DNA of 64,000 nt from FEN-1219 sp963728995 (GTDB lineage: Bacteria > Pseudomonadota > Gammaproteobacteria > Steroidobacterales > Rariloculaceae): positions 248,001 through 312,000 of the forward strand of contig CAVSMD010000002.1 of the NCBI GenBank assembly GCA_963728995.1, given 5' to 3'. The position numbers were made by a program, and so were the translations under genes. The notes beneath the pieces were generated by a model, which was given only the letters and a program-made list of their open reading frames with translations, ran no database searches and was not told the origin of the DNA. Numbering within the stretch: the first letter of the stretch is position 1; each line of letters starts with the position of its first letter. Below, one piece after another: positions 55,271-63,935 of the stretch.

Positions 55271-55504
55271 TCATATCGATGCCGCCCCACGCAGGGCTGT
55301 TGGCTCAACGAAACGCTCGCTGCACAGCACCTCCACGACGCGGTGCTTCTCCTCGTTGCCGAGACTCCGCGTCGCGGACCGCACCTTCGGCGCTTGCGTC
55401 GGCGGCGGTGCGAGCCGGCGCCCGACGGTTGCCCGCGACACGCCGAGTGCCTCGCACAACGGCGCCAGCGGCACGCGCCCGTGTTGCTCGAGCACCGCGC
55501 TCAC
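55271..55504 (-). pseudogene. IS3-family transposase OrfB, N-terminal stub
   Basis: Seventy-seven residues beginning with the OrfB N-terminus (VLEQHGRVPLAPLCEALGVSRATVGRRLAPP) and HRVVEVLCSERFVE. It then runs into unrelated sequence and stops. The DDE catalytic domain (normally about 200 more residues) is gone. GTGA overlap with orfA marks the usual IS3 arrangement. Confidence 0.78.
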
Positions 55505-55935
55505 AAGTCGCTCCCGTCGTCCGGGCTCTTCAGCGGGATCCCGAGCAGCGTCGCAAGTTGTTTTTGGACTTCGATGATCGTCTCGGCTTGCGCCAGCCTC
55601 TTCATGAGCCGCGCGTTCTCGCGCGCGAGTCGCTGGTTCTCCTCAACCAACTCCTTGTCCGGCCGAACCTTACGGCCGCGTTTCTTCGCAGCCAGCCCCT
55701 CAAGCTCGCCGCGCTCGCGTTCTCGGCGCCAACTGCTCAGGTGCGAGGTGTACAGCCCCTCCCGGCGCAACATCTCGCCGATTCCGCCGGTCTCCGCCAG
55801 TGCGTCCGCTTCCCGCAGAATCCGCCGCTTGTACTCGGCCGTGAACCGGCGTCGCTTCGCCTTCGCCGTGACCTGCGGATCAATGAGCTTCACTGCGTGA
55901 TTCAGGCCCTCAGAACCATCTGCCATGCGTGTCAT
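55501..55935 (-). CDS. IS3-family transposase OrfA
   Basis: 144 residues. Helix-turn-helix RRRFTAEYKRRILREADALAETGGIGEMLRREGLYTSHLSSWRRERERGELE, a lysine/arginine patch (KKRGRKVRPD) and a leucine-zipper segment ENQRLARENARLMKRLAQAETIIEVQKQLATLLGI. This is the normal OrfA of IS3-group elements. It cannot transpose alone, because OrfB is truncated. Confidence 0.85.
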   Translation of the reverse strand: MTRMADGSEGLNHAVKLIDPQVTAKAKRRRFTAEYKRRILREADALAETGGIGEMLRREGLYTSHLSSWRRERERGELEGLAAKKRGRKVRPDKELVEENQRLARENARLMKRLAQAETIIEVQKQLATLLGIPLKSPDDGSDL

Positions 55936-56049
55936 CCATCGTAACCTCCCCGCCCCATCAACATTAATTTCAAAGGGGCCGGTGTCTCACGCATGTTGGC
56001 AGAAGGGGTTCCGAGCAGACACCACTACCCCAGCAACCGACGTGTCCGT

Positions 56050-57060
56050 TCAACGCAAGACGCGTCCGTCCATCGCAAACTGAATGGTGGTCTGGACGCC
56101 GTCTCGCCGCACAGGCAAGCCGTCCCGCAATCGGGGTACATAACGCCACTTTAGCAGTGCTTCCAGCGCCGCCTGTTCCAAGATGCGGTCTGAGGATTTC
56201 ACTACGCGAGCGTTCTCCACAACGCCATTCTCTGAGATCGAGAACTCAAGGCGCACGCTGCCGGTGATACCACGAGCCAGCGCTTGCTCAGGGTAGTTCG
56301 GCGCAACCCTGATAATCGCGGCAGCCTCACGACTAGAATCCGTAGGGCGGTCCCCCTGCCCGTCAGTACTCGCGGGATCTGTATTCTCCACCACGGATTG
56401 CGGGTCCTTCTTCTCGCCCTGACGGGACACGGCATCAGCTACCTGCTGCCGCATTGCGTTCACGCCTGCCGGCACAGTGCGGCCCGCCATTTGGTAGAGG
56501 TGAATCGCCGCGTCAAAGTTCGCCATGGCAAGCGCGTAAGCAAGAATGCGTTGATAGGCCGCCGCTCGAGTAGCCAACGCGTCGGCCGTCCACGAGGCAC
56601 AATCGAAGGCGGCAACCAGCGCCTTCAACGCCCCTGCTGGGTCGCCCGCGGCGAGTACTGCCGCAGCATACTTTTGCGCCATGATTCCCTTGGCATCCCG
56701 AGACGCCATGGGTTGTTTGACCGCCTCGCCAAAGAGCTCCGATGCCGCCGCGGCGTTGCCTCGACGACTGGCGACTTCGGCACGTTCACCGACCAGCAGG
56801 ACCTTTTCATCGTTGCTTAGTGAGGCCGTGTCGATCTTCGACAACAGTTGCTCTGCGCACTGGCTATCGTTACTCGCTAGGCAAGCGGCTGCGCCCTGCA
56901 ACGTCGAAAAGAAGTCCCGGTGAAGATCTACTCTGGGAGAGCGCGGAGACAGCGACGTGAGATCACAAGACTGTCCGCCTGCAACGCCTTCGGGTTGCCC
57001 TGTAGCCGGCAGGCAACCAATACCTGCTGCGACTGCGACCAGATGACCGCACGCCCTCAC
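56050..57060 (-). CDS. TonB C-terminal domain protein with TPR-like region
   Basis: About 336 residues from GTG at 57060 (a TTG at 57129 would add 23). Signal peptide, a helical repeat region (about 45-200) and a C-terminal TonB domain (about 255-336: PNYPEQALARGITGSVRLEFSISENGVVENARVVKSSDRILEQAALEALLKWRYVPRL). The domain is attached to no proline-rich spacer or N-terminal anchor. It may be a periplasmic partner rather than an energy-coupling TonB. Function unknown. Confidence 0.8.
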   Translation of the reverse strand: MRACGHLVAVAAGIGCLPATGQPEGVAGGQSCDLTSLSPRSPRVDLHRDFFSTLQGAAACLASNDSQCAEQLLSKIDTASLSNDEKVLLVGERAEVASRRGNAAAASELFGEAVKQPMASRDAKGIMAQKYAAAVLAAGDPAGALKALVAAFDCASWTADALATRAAAYQRILAYALAMANFDAAIHLYQMAGRTVPAGVNAMRQQVADAVSRQGEKKDPQSVVENTDPASTDGQGDRPTDSSREAAAIIRVAPNYPEQALARGITGSVRLEFSISENGVVENARVVKSSDRILEQAALEALLKWRYVPRLRDGLPVRRDGVQTTIQFAMDGRVLR

Positions 57061-57547
57061 GAAAAACGTACTCGCTCTCGGACTTGGAATACGTGACTCT
57101 CCACGACGTGTGAATACACGTCCGAACAAATGCCCTCGTACCTAATCACCGCGTACCTCGGAAGCTCGGCGGATGTCCGCCTTCACGTTCGGCGCGGAAC
57201 GATGCCCACTCACTGTATGGAAATCTTAGCTATCGGACGTTTGCGTTTGAAGCCGGTCATATGAAAAGGACTCGAGCCGCTTCGGGTCGTTAGGTCGCCC
57301 TGGCGATTCTACTCGACAGACCGCTTTCACGGCGCGGTGTGGCAGTCGACGCGCAGTCTTGAAAGCGAGACGGCGATCCCGGTTGCGGGACGGACGCGGC
57401 GACCCACGTGATAAGCGCCCGCGACCTCGCCGCGTTGCCAAGGGGTTGACCTCCCGCCGCTGCTGGCACGGCACGTGCCTTGCCTGGTACGGAAACCATT
57501 TCGCCCGCGGAACCCGGGCGCGATATCCTTCTTGCAGGAGCAGCGAC
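57061..57547. other. Non-coding gap
   Basis: About 490 bases with no supported gene apart from the possible longer start of the TonB-domain protein. It contains repeat copy B (57276-57332). A clear GCAGGAG ribosome site at its right end serves the permease gene. Confidence 0.5.
57276..57332. repeat. Dispersed repeat, copy B
   Basis: Starts GCCGCTTCGGGTCGTTAGG, then GGCGATTCTACTCG, and ends ACCGCTTTCACGG. The ends of the unit are loosely complementary (CCGCTT ... CCGCTTTC on the same strand, i.e. direct-repeat-like). Confidence 0.6.
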
Positions 57548-59989
57548 ATGTTCTCTTGGAATGTTCTAGACGACGTTCGAGTGGCGCTTCGGGGTTTCCT
57601 CAGGGCACCAGGCCTGACGTTCGTCGTCGTGTTGACGCTGGCCGTAGCGATCGGCGCCAACACGGCGATCTTCTCTGTCGTCGAGAGCGTTCTGCTGCAA
57701 CCTTTGCCGTATCCCGACGAAGGCCGAATCGTCCGCGTTGGCGCCACCAACCGCGCGCAGCCCGATAGTGCGATGCCGTTCTCGGACCGCGGCTATTGGC
57801 ACTTCGTCAACAATAACCGCTCGTTCGAGAACTTGGGGGTCTCACTCGGCGCGGCCGTGCCGGTCCCCCTGACCGGGGATGGTCCTCCGCGCCAGGTCCG
57901 CCTGGGCGTGATGACGCTCAGTGCGTTCGAGGTGCTTGGCGTATTCCCCGAGCTCGGTCGCCTGCCTAGGCCTGAGGAAGACGCGCCGGGTGGACCGTCG
58001 GTCGTGCTGTTGAGCCACGATCTCTGGGTGAGCCAGTACGGCTCCGATCCGGCGATTCTCGGCAGGACCATTCACCTGAACGGGACACCACGCGAAGTGA
58101 TTGGCGTCATGCCTGCGTACTACGACTTCCCGACACCGGACGTCGAAGTCTGGGCGCCGTTCAAGCTCGATCCCGCGAGTACGAACTTCGGCGGCCATTA
58201 TCTTCATGGGATCGCGCGGCTCGCGCGCGGCGTCACGATCGAAGCGGCGATCAGCGATGCTCGCAGCCTCGTCGCACGTTTCGGTGAAGTAGGCTACGAC
58301 GCGGGCTGGTTCAATAGCGTCTTCAACGGCGGCGCCGTCGTTCGCCCGCTCCGCAACGAGATCGTCGGTGACGCGCGTGCGCCGCTGCTGATCGTGTTCG
58401 GCACCGTCGGATTCGTTCTGCTCATCGCCTGCAGCAACGTCGCGAACCTGCTGCTGGTTCGCGCAGAAGGGCGGCGCCGAGAGAACGCGGTACGCATGGC
58501 GCTCGGCGGAGGCCGAGCCCGGCTCGCCCGCTACGTATTCATAGAGAGCGCGTTGCTCGCGTTCATCGGCGGCGGCATGGGCGTGCTGCTGGCTTACGCG
58601 GGGACGAGTGCGCTGGTCGCGATCGCGCCAGCTGGCATCCCACGCCTCGGAGAGGTCGACGTCAGCGGCGCGGCCCTTGCGTTCACGGCGGCCGTGTCGG
58701 CGCTGGCGGCGGTGGTCTTCGGCGTGCTGCCGGCTTTGGGCTCGAGCTCGGTGAAGACGATCGGCGCTCTGCGCGACGGCGGCCGCACGGCGACGTTCGG
58801 CCGCGACCGTCATCGCACCCGCCATGCGCTCGTCATAGCCCAAGTCGCGCTCGCGTTCGTGCTCGTCATCAGCTCGGGACTCATGGTGCGCAGCTTCGGC
58901 GCGTTGCGGTCGGTCGACCCCGGATTCGCCGCCAACGGTGTGTTGACGTTCGAGGTGCGGCCGCTACCGACGAAGTACGAGGGGCCGGAAGCTACGGCGC
59001 GGTTCTACGACAGGCTCGTCGAGCGGCTCGCGGCCGTTCCCGGCGTCATGCGAGTCGGGGCCATCGACTCGCTGCCGCTGAGCAGCCGTGCAAACAACTT
59101 GGCAACCGTGATCGAGGAGTTTCCGCCGGCCGAGGGCCAGTTCCCGCCGATCTTCGAAGTCCATCGCGCCACACCGGGCTATTTCGAGGCCATGAGCATT
59201 CCCGTCGTCGAGGGGCGCGCGTTCACGGCGGACGACCATAATCGTCGTCTCGGCTCCGTGATCATCAGTCGTTCCGTCAAAGACGCGTACTGGCCCGCTA
59301 CGAGTGCGCTCGGCAAGCGTCTCACGATCTCGGGCACCGAAGCGCGCGTCATAGGCGTTGTCGGTGACGTGCACCATTCGGGCCTAGACGTCCCCGCCGA
59401 TCGCATGCTGTATCTGCCGATGCTCGACGCCGCGGGCACCGGCGGCGTCGAAGAAATGACTTTGACCGTTCGGGCGACTGTCGAGCCACTCAGTCTCGTG
59501 AACGCGATCCGCGGCGCGATCGCCGAGCTCGACCCCGATCTGCCGATGGCGGACGTCCGGTCGATGCAGAGCGTGCTCGGCGACTCCGTGAGCCGCACGA
59601 GCTTTACGGCCTCCGCGCTCACGATCGCGGCGTTCATCGCTCTCTTCTTGGGATCGGTCGGCATCTACGGCGTGCTGTCGTACGTGGTGAGTCAACGCAC
59701 GGCGGAGATCGGAATCCGCTCGGCGCTCGGCGCGACTCCCGAGAGCGTTCGTCGCATGATCCTCTCCCAGGGGATGTGGCTCGTTGGTGTCGGCACGCTG
59801 CTTGGGCTCGCGATCGCCGTCTCGCTCGGCCGGCTGATCGCGACGCAACTTTACGGCGTGAGTCCTTTCGATCCCGTCACGATCGCGACAGCAACCGCGA
59901 TCTTCGTGGCGGTCGCGATGCTCGCGACCCTGCTGCCGGCGGCCCGCGCCGCTGCGACCGCGCCGGTGGATGCGCTGCGCCTCGGCTGA
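57548..59989 (+). CDS. ADOP-type ABC transporter permease (double MacB/FtsX domains)
   Basis: 813 residues from ATG at 57548 with a GCAGGAG site. Order: helix (about 18-40), MacB-type periplasmic core (PFSDRGYWHF, ILGRTIHLNGTPREVIGVMP), three-helix FtsX block (about 275-405), a second core (GYFEAMSIPVVEGRAFTADD; IGVVGDVHHSGLD), and a second FtsX block with GIRSALGATPESVRRMIL near the end. Ending DALRLG is typical of ADOP permeases. No ATPase gene is adjacent, as is usual for this family. Substrate unknown. Confidence 0.92.
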   Translation: MFSWNVLDDVRVALRGFLRAPGLTFVVVLTLAVAIGANTAIFSVVESVLLQPLPYPDEGRIVRVGATNRAQPDSAMPFSDRGYWHFVNNNRSFENLGVSLGAAVPVPLTGDGPPRQVRLGVMTLSAFEVLGVFPELGRLPRPEEDAPGGPSVVLLSHDLWVSQYGSDPAILGRTIHLNGTPREVIGVMPAYYDFPTPDVEVWAPFKLDPASTNFGGHYLHGIARLARGVTIEAAISDARSLVARFGEVGYDAGWFNSVFNGGAVVRPLRNEIVGDARAPLLIVFGTVGFVLLIACSNVANLLLVRAEGRRRENAVRMALGGGRARLARYVFIESALLAFIGGGMGVLLAYAGTSALVAIAPAGIPRLGEVDVSGAALAFTAAVSALAAVVFGVLPALGSSSVKTIGALRDGGRTATFGRDRHRTRHALVIAQVALAFVLVISSGLMVRSFGALRSVDPGFAANGVLTFEVRPLPTKYEGPEATARFYDRLVERLAAVPGVMRVGAIDSLPLSSRANNLATVIEEFPPAEGQFPPIFEVHRATPGYFEAMSIPVVEGRAFTADDHNRRLGSVIISRSVKDAYWPATSALGKRLTISGTEARVIGVVGDVHHSGLDVPADRMLYLPMLDAAGTGGVEEMTLTVRATVEPLSLVNAIRGAIAELDPDLPMADVRSMQSVLGDSVSRTSFTASALTIAAFIALFLGSVGIYGVLSYVVSQRTAEIGIRSALGATPESVRRMILSQGMWLVGVGTLLGLAIAVSLGRLIATQLYGVSPFDPVTIATATAIFVAVAMLATLLPAARAAATAPVDALRLG

Positions 59990-60230
59990 CGGGTGCTCCA
60001 AATGGCGCTGCTGACGACCCGACGCGACCGTCTTCAGTGAGTGGCAAGTTTGCTTTGGTGATTGTCCTCGCGAATGTCTGCTGGCGCGGCGCCCGAGATT
60101 TCAAACGCTAGGCCGCCACAGCAGCAATCGGCGCAGGAGCGGCGAAACGCTCCGCGGTTAGCGGCCGCGCGCGATCCGGTCCAGCGCCGTGCACGCCCCG
60201 CCCCCGATTACCTCCCGCCGCTCCAACCGT

Positions 60231-60824
60231 TCAAGCAGTCCGGACTGCCTCGGCGACGATCCAGCAACTCGCGTATGGCACTAGACCAAGTTTGCGCGCA
60301 ACGCCCAGAGAGGCGCCATTGCCCCATGACGTGCTGTAGAGCGGAACGCGCCCTGTCGAGCGAACCGCGGTGGCCCAAGCCGCTGTTACGCTCACTCCAA
60401 ATCCACTACGCCGATATGGCTCCGCAGTCTCGAGGCCGGCTTCGGCGGCAGCGGTTGATCGACGCGCACAGAAGCACACGCTCACGGCGTGTCCGTTCCG
60501 AACAATGCCGACAACAGGCGCCCGCCCTGCCCTAAGCTCGCCGGCTACCCAGCCGCGGAAGTTGTGCGCGAGCAGCGACTCGCTCTCGATCCGAACGACC
60601 CTACTAGACGCTACGAGCGTTTCGGGGAATGAGAATGCAGGGCCGGCGGTTGTGGTTAACCGAGGCGCCGAATCAAGAATACTGAGATATCGAAGCGCAT
60701 GCAGAGGCGTGGTCTGCAAATCGACGACCGGCTGCTCGTCTCGCGCGATGTGCTCCAACTCTTGAATGACGTGTAGCGGAACATCTGCGCGAACCGCCCA
60801 AGAACAGGAGCTTCGACCGCGCAC
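60231..60824 (-). CDS. GNAT acetyltransferase-like protein
   Basis: 197 residues from GTG at 60824; the true start is unclear. The C-terminal half carries a GNAT core: VVGIVRNGHAVSVCFCARRSTAAAEAGLETAEPYRRSGFGVSVTAAWATAVRSTGRVPLYSTSWGNGASLGVARKLGLVPYAS, with an acetyl-CoA loop of the R-R-x-G-x-G/S type. Substrate not known. It starts only about 16 bases from a truncated second GNAT gene, so this locus is rearranged. Confidence 0.7.
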   Translation of the reverse strand: MRGRSSCSWAVRADVPLHVIQELEHIARDEQPVVDLQTTPLHALRYLSILDSAPRLTTTAGPAFSFPETLVASSRVVRIESESLLAHNFRGWVAGELRAGRAPVVGIVRNGHAVSVCFCARRSTAAAEAGLETAEPYRRSGFGVSVTAAWATAVRSTGRVPLYSTSWGNGASLGVARKLGLVPYASCWIVAEAVRTA

Positions 60825-60839
60825 AAGAGCAAAGAGCGG

Positions 60840-60994
60840 GCCGGGGTGACTATCGGGCTCCCATTGGTGTATGCATGCGGAAACTGGTCACGCAGATTCA
60901 ACCAAATGTCACGATCGTTCGCGTGACGCACCAACGCCGACTCGTCTCCGTACTGCCATGGTCTGAGCGTGCAAATGCCACAATCGATCTGCAT
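60840..60994 (-). pseudogene. Truncated RimJ/RimL-like acetyltransferase
   Basis: From ATG at 60994 the first 45 residues (CTLRPWQYGDESALVRHAND and DIWLNLRDQFPHAYT) are the conserved N-terminus of RimJ/RimL-type GNAT proteins. After HAYTNGS the similarity ends abruptly and the sequence runs into the other GNAT gene. The acetyl-CoA-binding part is missing, so it is a remnant. Confidence 0.65.
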
Positions 60995-61003
60995 GGACGA
61001 ACA

Positions 61004-61062
61004 GCCGCTTGGTCTCTTTGGGACGCCTTCGAGATTCTACCGGGCCAGGGCCGCTTTCAAGG
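61004..61062. repeat. Dispersed repeat, copy C
   Basis: Starts GCCGCTTGGTCTCTTTGGG, has GAGATTCTACC in the middle and ends GCCGCTTTCAAGG. Aligns along its length with copy B with many substitutions. It lies ten bases upstream of the truncated RimJ-like ORF. Confidence 0.5.
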
Positions 61063-61132
61063 ACTCGAGACGCTCAGCCGTCCACGCCGAGACCGCCTAT
61101 CGGCGCAGAAGCGGCCATTCGGATAAGCGAAG

Positions 61133-61312
61133 TTAGTCTGCGCTGAATGACTCTTGCGGCCTCGCAAGGAATATCAACGGAATCGCGAAAGGCCCCAATA
61201 TCACGACCACCGTGCTCCAAAGGAAACTTGCTCTAACATGCCGAGCTTTTCCGATCCAAGCACAGATACCCGCACTCAAAATCCAAATCAGCACCGGGAC
61301 ATACGCACTCAT
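61133..61312 (-). CDS. Small two-helix membrane protein (59 aa)
   Basis: An ORF of 59 codons from ATG at 61312 to TAA at 61133-61135. It encodes MSAYVPVLIWILSAGICAWI, a basic turn GKARHVRASF, then WSTVVVILGPFAIPLIFLA. Two hydrophobic helices separated by a positively charged loop indicate an inner-membrane hairpin with the loop inside. GGTGAG lies just upstream. Codon use is less GC-rich than in the core genes. Family unknown. Confidence 0.6.
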   Translation of the reverse strand: MSAYVPVLIWILSAGICAWIGKARHVRASFLWSTVVVILGPFAIPLIFLARPQESFSAD

Positions 61313-61480
61313 TACTCACCATCTTTGCCATTTGGGATTCCCCCGCTTCCGCGGAATCCGGGAGCCGCAACGGGTCGAGCTCGGACCTTAGCACGAACCT
61401 TGAGCTACAGCCGCTTCGGGGACGACTTGCGCCTCAGTAAATCACCGGACGTTACCGAACATCCCTAGATGAGCCGGCCG

Positions 61481-62008
61481 TCAGATCCGAACCCGTCGCG
61501 CGTGGAACGCGTGCCCGGTCTTGAGACGCCTGTACTCAAGCCACGTCAACAGGATCACGAAGACATCCAGCAATGACAACCCAAGGAGCCAGATAGAGTG
61601 GGTATGCGTGTAGCGATAGAGCTGGTAGGCGACAAAGGCAACGAAGGCCGCCATCGCGACGGGATAGGCCCACCACTGCCTGCGCAATAGCGCCCAGACG
61701 AGGCCGACCTTCACAGCACCGTGCCAGAGCAGGAAGATCGCACCGAACAGTTTCGTATCGCCTGATATGTAGTGTAGAGATTGCACGAGCAGATTGGCGA
61801 CGAAGTCGTTCGGATCCGCGCTGAGCTCGTGTTGAGTGAGGATGCGCACAATCGTGCTTATGCGCTCCGAGCTGAGGGACAGCAGCAGAACGCCGCCAAT
61901 GATCTCGAGCACGCCGTCCAAGCCCTTGGCGAACACACCGACGTCGAACAACAGGTGCACGACGCGATCACGCCCGTAGAGCTGCGATGACTCGTCACCC
62001 GCGCTCAA
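61481..62008 (-). CDS. DUF2127 membrane protein
   Basis: About 175 residues from TTG at 62008 with a GGAGGA site. Four hydrophobic helices. The pattern LLFDVGVFAKGLDGVLEIIGGVLLL, then DTKLFGAIFLLWHGAVKVGLVWALLRRQWWAYPVAMAAFVAFVAYQLYRY, matches DUF2127 proteins. Function unknown. The TTG overlaps the TGA of the ORF upstream (TTGA), so translation may be coupled. Confidence 0.78.
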   Translation of the reverse strand: MSAGDESSQLYGRDRVVHLLFDVGVFAKGLDGVLEIIGGVLLLSLSSERISTIVRILTQHELSADPNDFVANLLVQSLHYISGDTKLFGAIFLLWHGAVKVGLVWALLRRQWWAYPVAMAAFVAFVAYQLYRYTHTHSIWLLGLSLLDVFVILLTWLEYRRLKTGHAFHARRVRI

Positions 62009-62436
62009 AGGCCGTCCTCCAAGGCGCCCGCGAAATCGGTCTGCTCGCGGTCCAGGGCACCACTCGTTTCCCATGTCGTGCCGATGAGGTAACTATGCGC
62101 ACTCTCGCTCCATGCGCGGTCGCTCACCTCCGGCAGCCTGCAAGATGCCTGCCACTTCGCTAAAACCGCAGCAGTCGGCGCGTTTGGCGGCGGCAAGCCC
62201 ACGCAGGAGCATGTGCTGCAGTGCCTGTTTCTCGCATCCGCGAGGCGTGAGGCCGTTGCCACGCCAACGGCAGATTTGCGCGTGCGGGTCTGACGGGATG
62301 CGGGTCCGAGCCGGTGCCCGGTGCAGCAGGGCACGGCGTTACCGAACGCGACGACAGCCAATGTAGGCGCCAAACCCAATCTCTGGCGCGCTCGTGATCG
62401 CAGCGAGCTGACGTCCGTCCTTTGCGCGACACCCAA
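62005..62436 (-). CDS. Possible hypothetical protein upstream of DUF2127
   Basis: 143 codons, start not certain. A weakly hydrophobic stretch (LGLAPTLAVVAFGNAVPCC) is followed by a cysteine-rich part (RHCSTCSCVGLPPPNA) and an acidic C-terminus ending SGALDREQTDFAGALEDGL. The TTGA overlap with the DUF2127 start favours it being real. Composition is otherwise uninformative, and two other frames are also open here, so this is tentative. Confidence 0.3.
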   Translation of the reverse strand: MGVAQRTDVSSLRSRARQRLGLAPTLAVVAFGNAVPCCTGHRLGPASRQTRTRKSAVGVATASRLADARNRHCSTCSCVGLPPPNAPTAAVLAKWQASCRLPEVSDRAWSESAHSYLIGTTWETSGALDREQTDFAGALEDGL

Positions 62437-62511
62437 GCGGGGCCGTCAAGATTGTCGCTCGAGCGATATGTGACAGTCGCGCTCAAGGTGGGTGAGCTCG
62501 CGGTGCACCGG

Positions 62512-63354
62512 CTATTTCCAAACGCCCGTGATCGGCCGAGCCATGGCGTCAAATTTCCCCAGCGTTCCGATACCGAGCACCTCTTCGACGGTGCGCAGGA
62601 TGCTGTAGTGATCGTACCGCGCGTCCGTGCTCGAGCCGGGAGCGATGCCATCGCCGTAGAGGGCCGTGAAGACGTGGTTACCGCCGAAAAACTTGCTCTC
62701 ATCGAACGTCACAATCAATAGCAAGCCGTTCATGAAACGCGGATCGGACCGCAGCGGGCCGAAGAACCGCGAAAACCAGCGGGCAGCGTAGGCGACGCCG
62801 GTGTCATGGCCGTCGTTATCGAGATCTGGGATGTAGAGCGAGAAGTCCGGTAACGTGCCGACGTGCACGTCGTCATTGAGCATGGATGCGTTGACAAGAT
62901 GTTCCGAGCAACGCCTCGCGTTCAGTTGAATATTCCGAAAGCTTGCGAAAGGGTTATGCTTTCTCACATAACCATCGGATGCTTTGTCAAGGAAGCAGCC
63001 GCCGGGATAAGCTTCCAGATAAATCTTCCAAGTCCTATGCTTCGCCTCGAGCAGATCCCCGATGTGCCGGGCATCGAGGTCGACCAATTGATCAGAGCTC
63101 ACACCGTACGTGCTGCCGGCAACCATGGCGATGTAGTTGCCTTGAGAGGGATGGGTTTCAGCATGGAATCGAGCCAGAAGCGCGCCATCCCGCGCGAAAT
63201 TGTCGAAGGCCGGTTGTTCGAGGACGTCCCGATAGTTGGCGTTCTCGAAGACTACAATCATCACCTTCTGGAAAGTCGTTGACGTAGGTGCTGCATGCGC
63301 ACTGCATGAGAGGCCGATCGACGCGCAAAGAAGAAGCGATAGCACCGCATACAT
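62512..63354 (-). CDS. Secreted phosphoesterase (PF04185 type, acid phosphatase-like)
   Basis: About 280 residues from ATG at 63354. Signal peptide (ending SAHAA). Conserved blocks: VMIVVFENANYRDVL (metal ligand E and nucleophile region), ARFHAETHPSQGNYIAMVAGSTYGV, PDFSLYIPDLDNDGHDTGV, LLLIVTFDESKFFGGNHVFTALYG. This fits the phosphoesterase family that includes AcpA acid phosphatase and phospholipases C. Substrate unknown. A longer open frame to 63528 has no support. Confidence 0.85.
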   Translation of the reverse strand: MYAVLSLLLCASIGLSCSAHAAPTSTTFQKVMIVVFENANYRDVLEQPAFDNFARDGALLARFHAETHPSQGNYIAMVAGSTYGVSSDQLVDLDARHIGDLLEAKHRTWKIYLEAYPGGCFLDKASDGYVRKHNPFASFRNIQLNARRCSEHLVNASMLNDDVHVGTLPDFSLYIPDLDNDGHDTGVAYAARWFSRFFGPLRSDPRFMNGLLLIVTFDESKFFGGNHVFTALYGDGIAPGSSTDARYDHYSILRTVEEVLGIGTLGKFDAMARPITGVWK

Positions 63355-63548
63355 CGAATGCTTCGCCCGCGAGCGCTCGACGCCCCGAGTGCGAGATCCT
63401 GCGCTGGTCGCTCGTCGAAAAGGCCGTCGCATGGTCGATGTCCCGGAGTTCGGGCCTGCCATGCCGACAACAGCGTGGCGGCGGTCACGGAGCCGAAACG
63501 GTGACAGGCCCGGGCGATTGAGGACCACGAGCAGTGCCGCCCGAGTTG

Positions 63549-63935
63549 CTATTTCGGGGCGGTGGCGGAGCGTTCCTTGCTAGTCTCGGCGGCTTCTTGG
63601 CGTGAGCTCTCGTGCTTGACGGAGAGCACGTTGCCGTTACCCGCATCGACCTGAACTTCCTGGATGCCCCCTTTGCCGGCGACGCGCAGGTCGAAGGACC
63701 AGATCAGACAACCGTGCTCCGCTTCTAGTTCTGCGCTCGCCACAGACACCGACTCCCTCGCGTCAAGTTTCGCGATGGCGGTCTTCTGCGCCTCCGATTG
63801 CGATACCTTCGCAAGACCCTTGAGTTTGGCTTCTGGGGTACCCTTCGTCGGATGAATCGAACATTGCTCGGCCGCTATCGCCGGTAGCGCCCCGACCAAG
63901 GTGATGGTCGCACAGAGCATATATACAGTTTTCAT
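63549..63935 (-). CDS. PepSY-domain periplasmic protein
   Basis: About 128 residues from ATG at 63935 (an ATG four codons upstream at 63947 is possible). Signal peptide (MKTVYMLCATITLVGALPAIAA), then a PepSY-like domain: VSQSEAQKTAIAKLDARESVSVASAELEAEHGCLIWSFDLRVAGKGGIQEVQVDAGNGNVLSVKHES. PepSY domains often inhibit peptidases or occur in signalling proteins. Lowest-GC stretch of the right end. No obvious partner in the window. Confidence 0.82.
   Translation of the reverse strand: MKTVYMLCATITLVGALPAIAAEQCSIHPTKGTPEAKLKGLAKVSQSEAQKTAIAKLDARESVSVASAELEAEHGCLIWSFDLRVAGKGGIQEVQVDAGNGNVLSVKHESSRQEAAETSKERSATAPK

Larger units (their letters stand above)
55271..55995 (-). mobile_element. IS3-family element remnant
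   Basis: Intact orfA, first third of orfB, then loss of the rest at about 55275-55300. A TG-rich stretch near 55980-55992 (GGCCGGTGTCTCAC) could be the left inverted repeat; no right repeat is found. Inserted or decayed between the diheme peroxidase and the TonB-domain gene. Confidence 0.65.
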
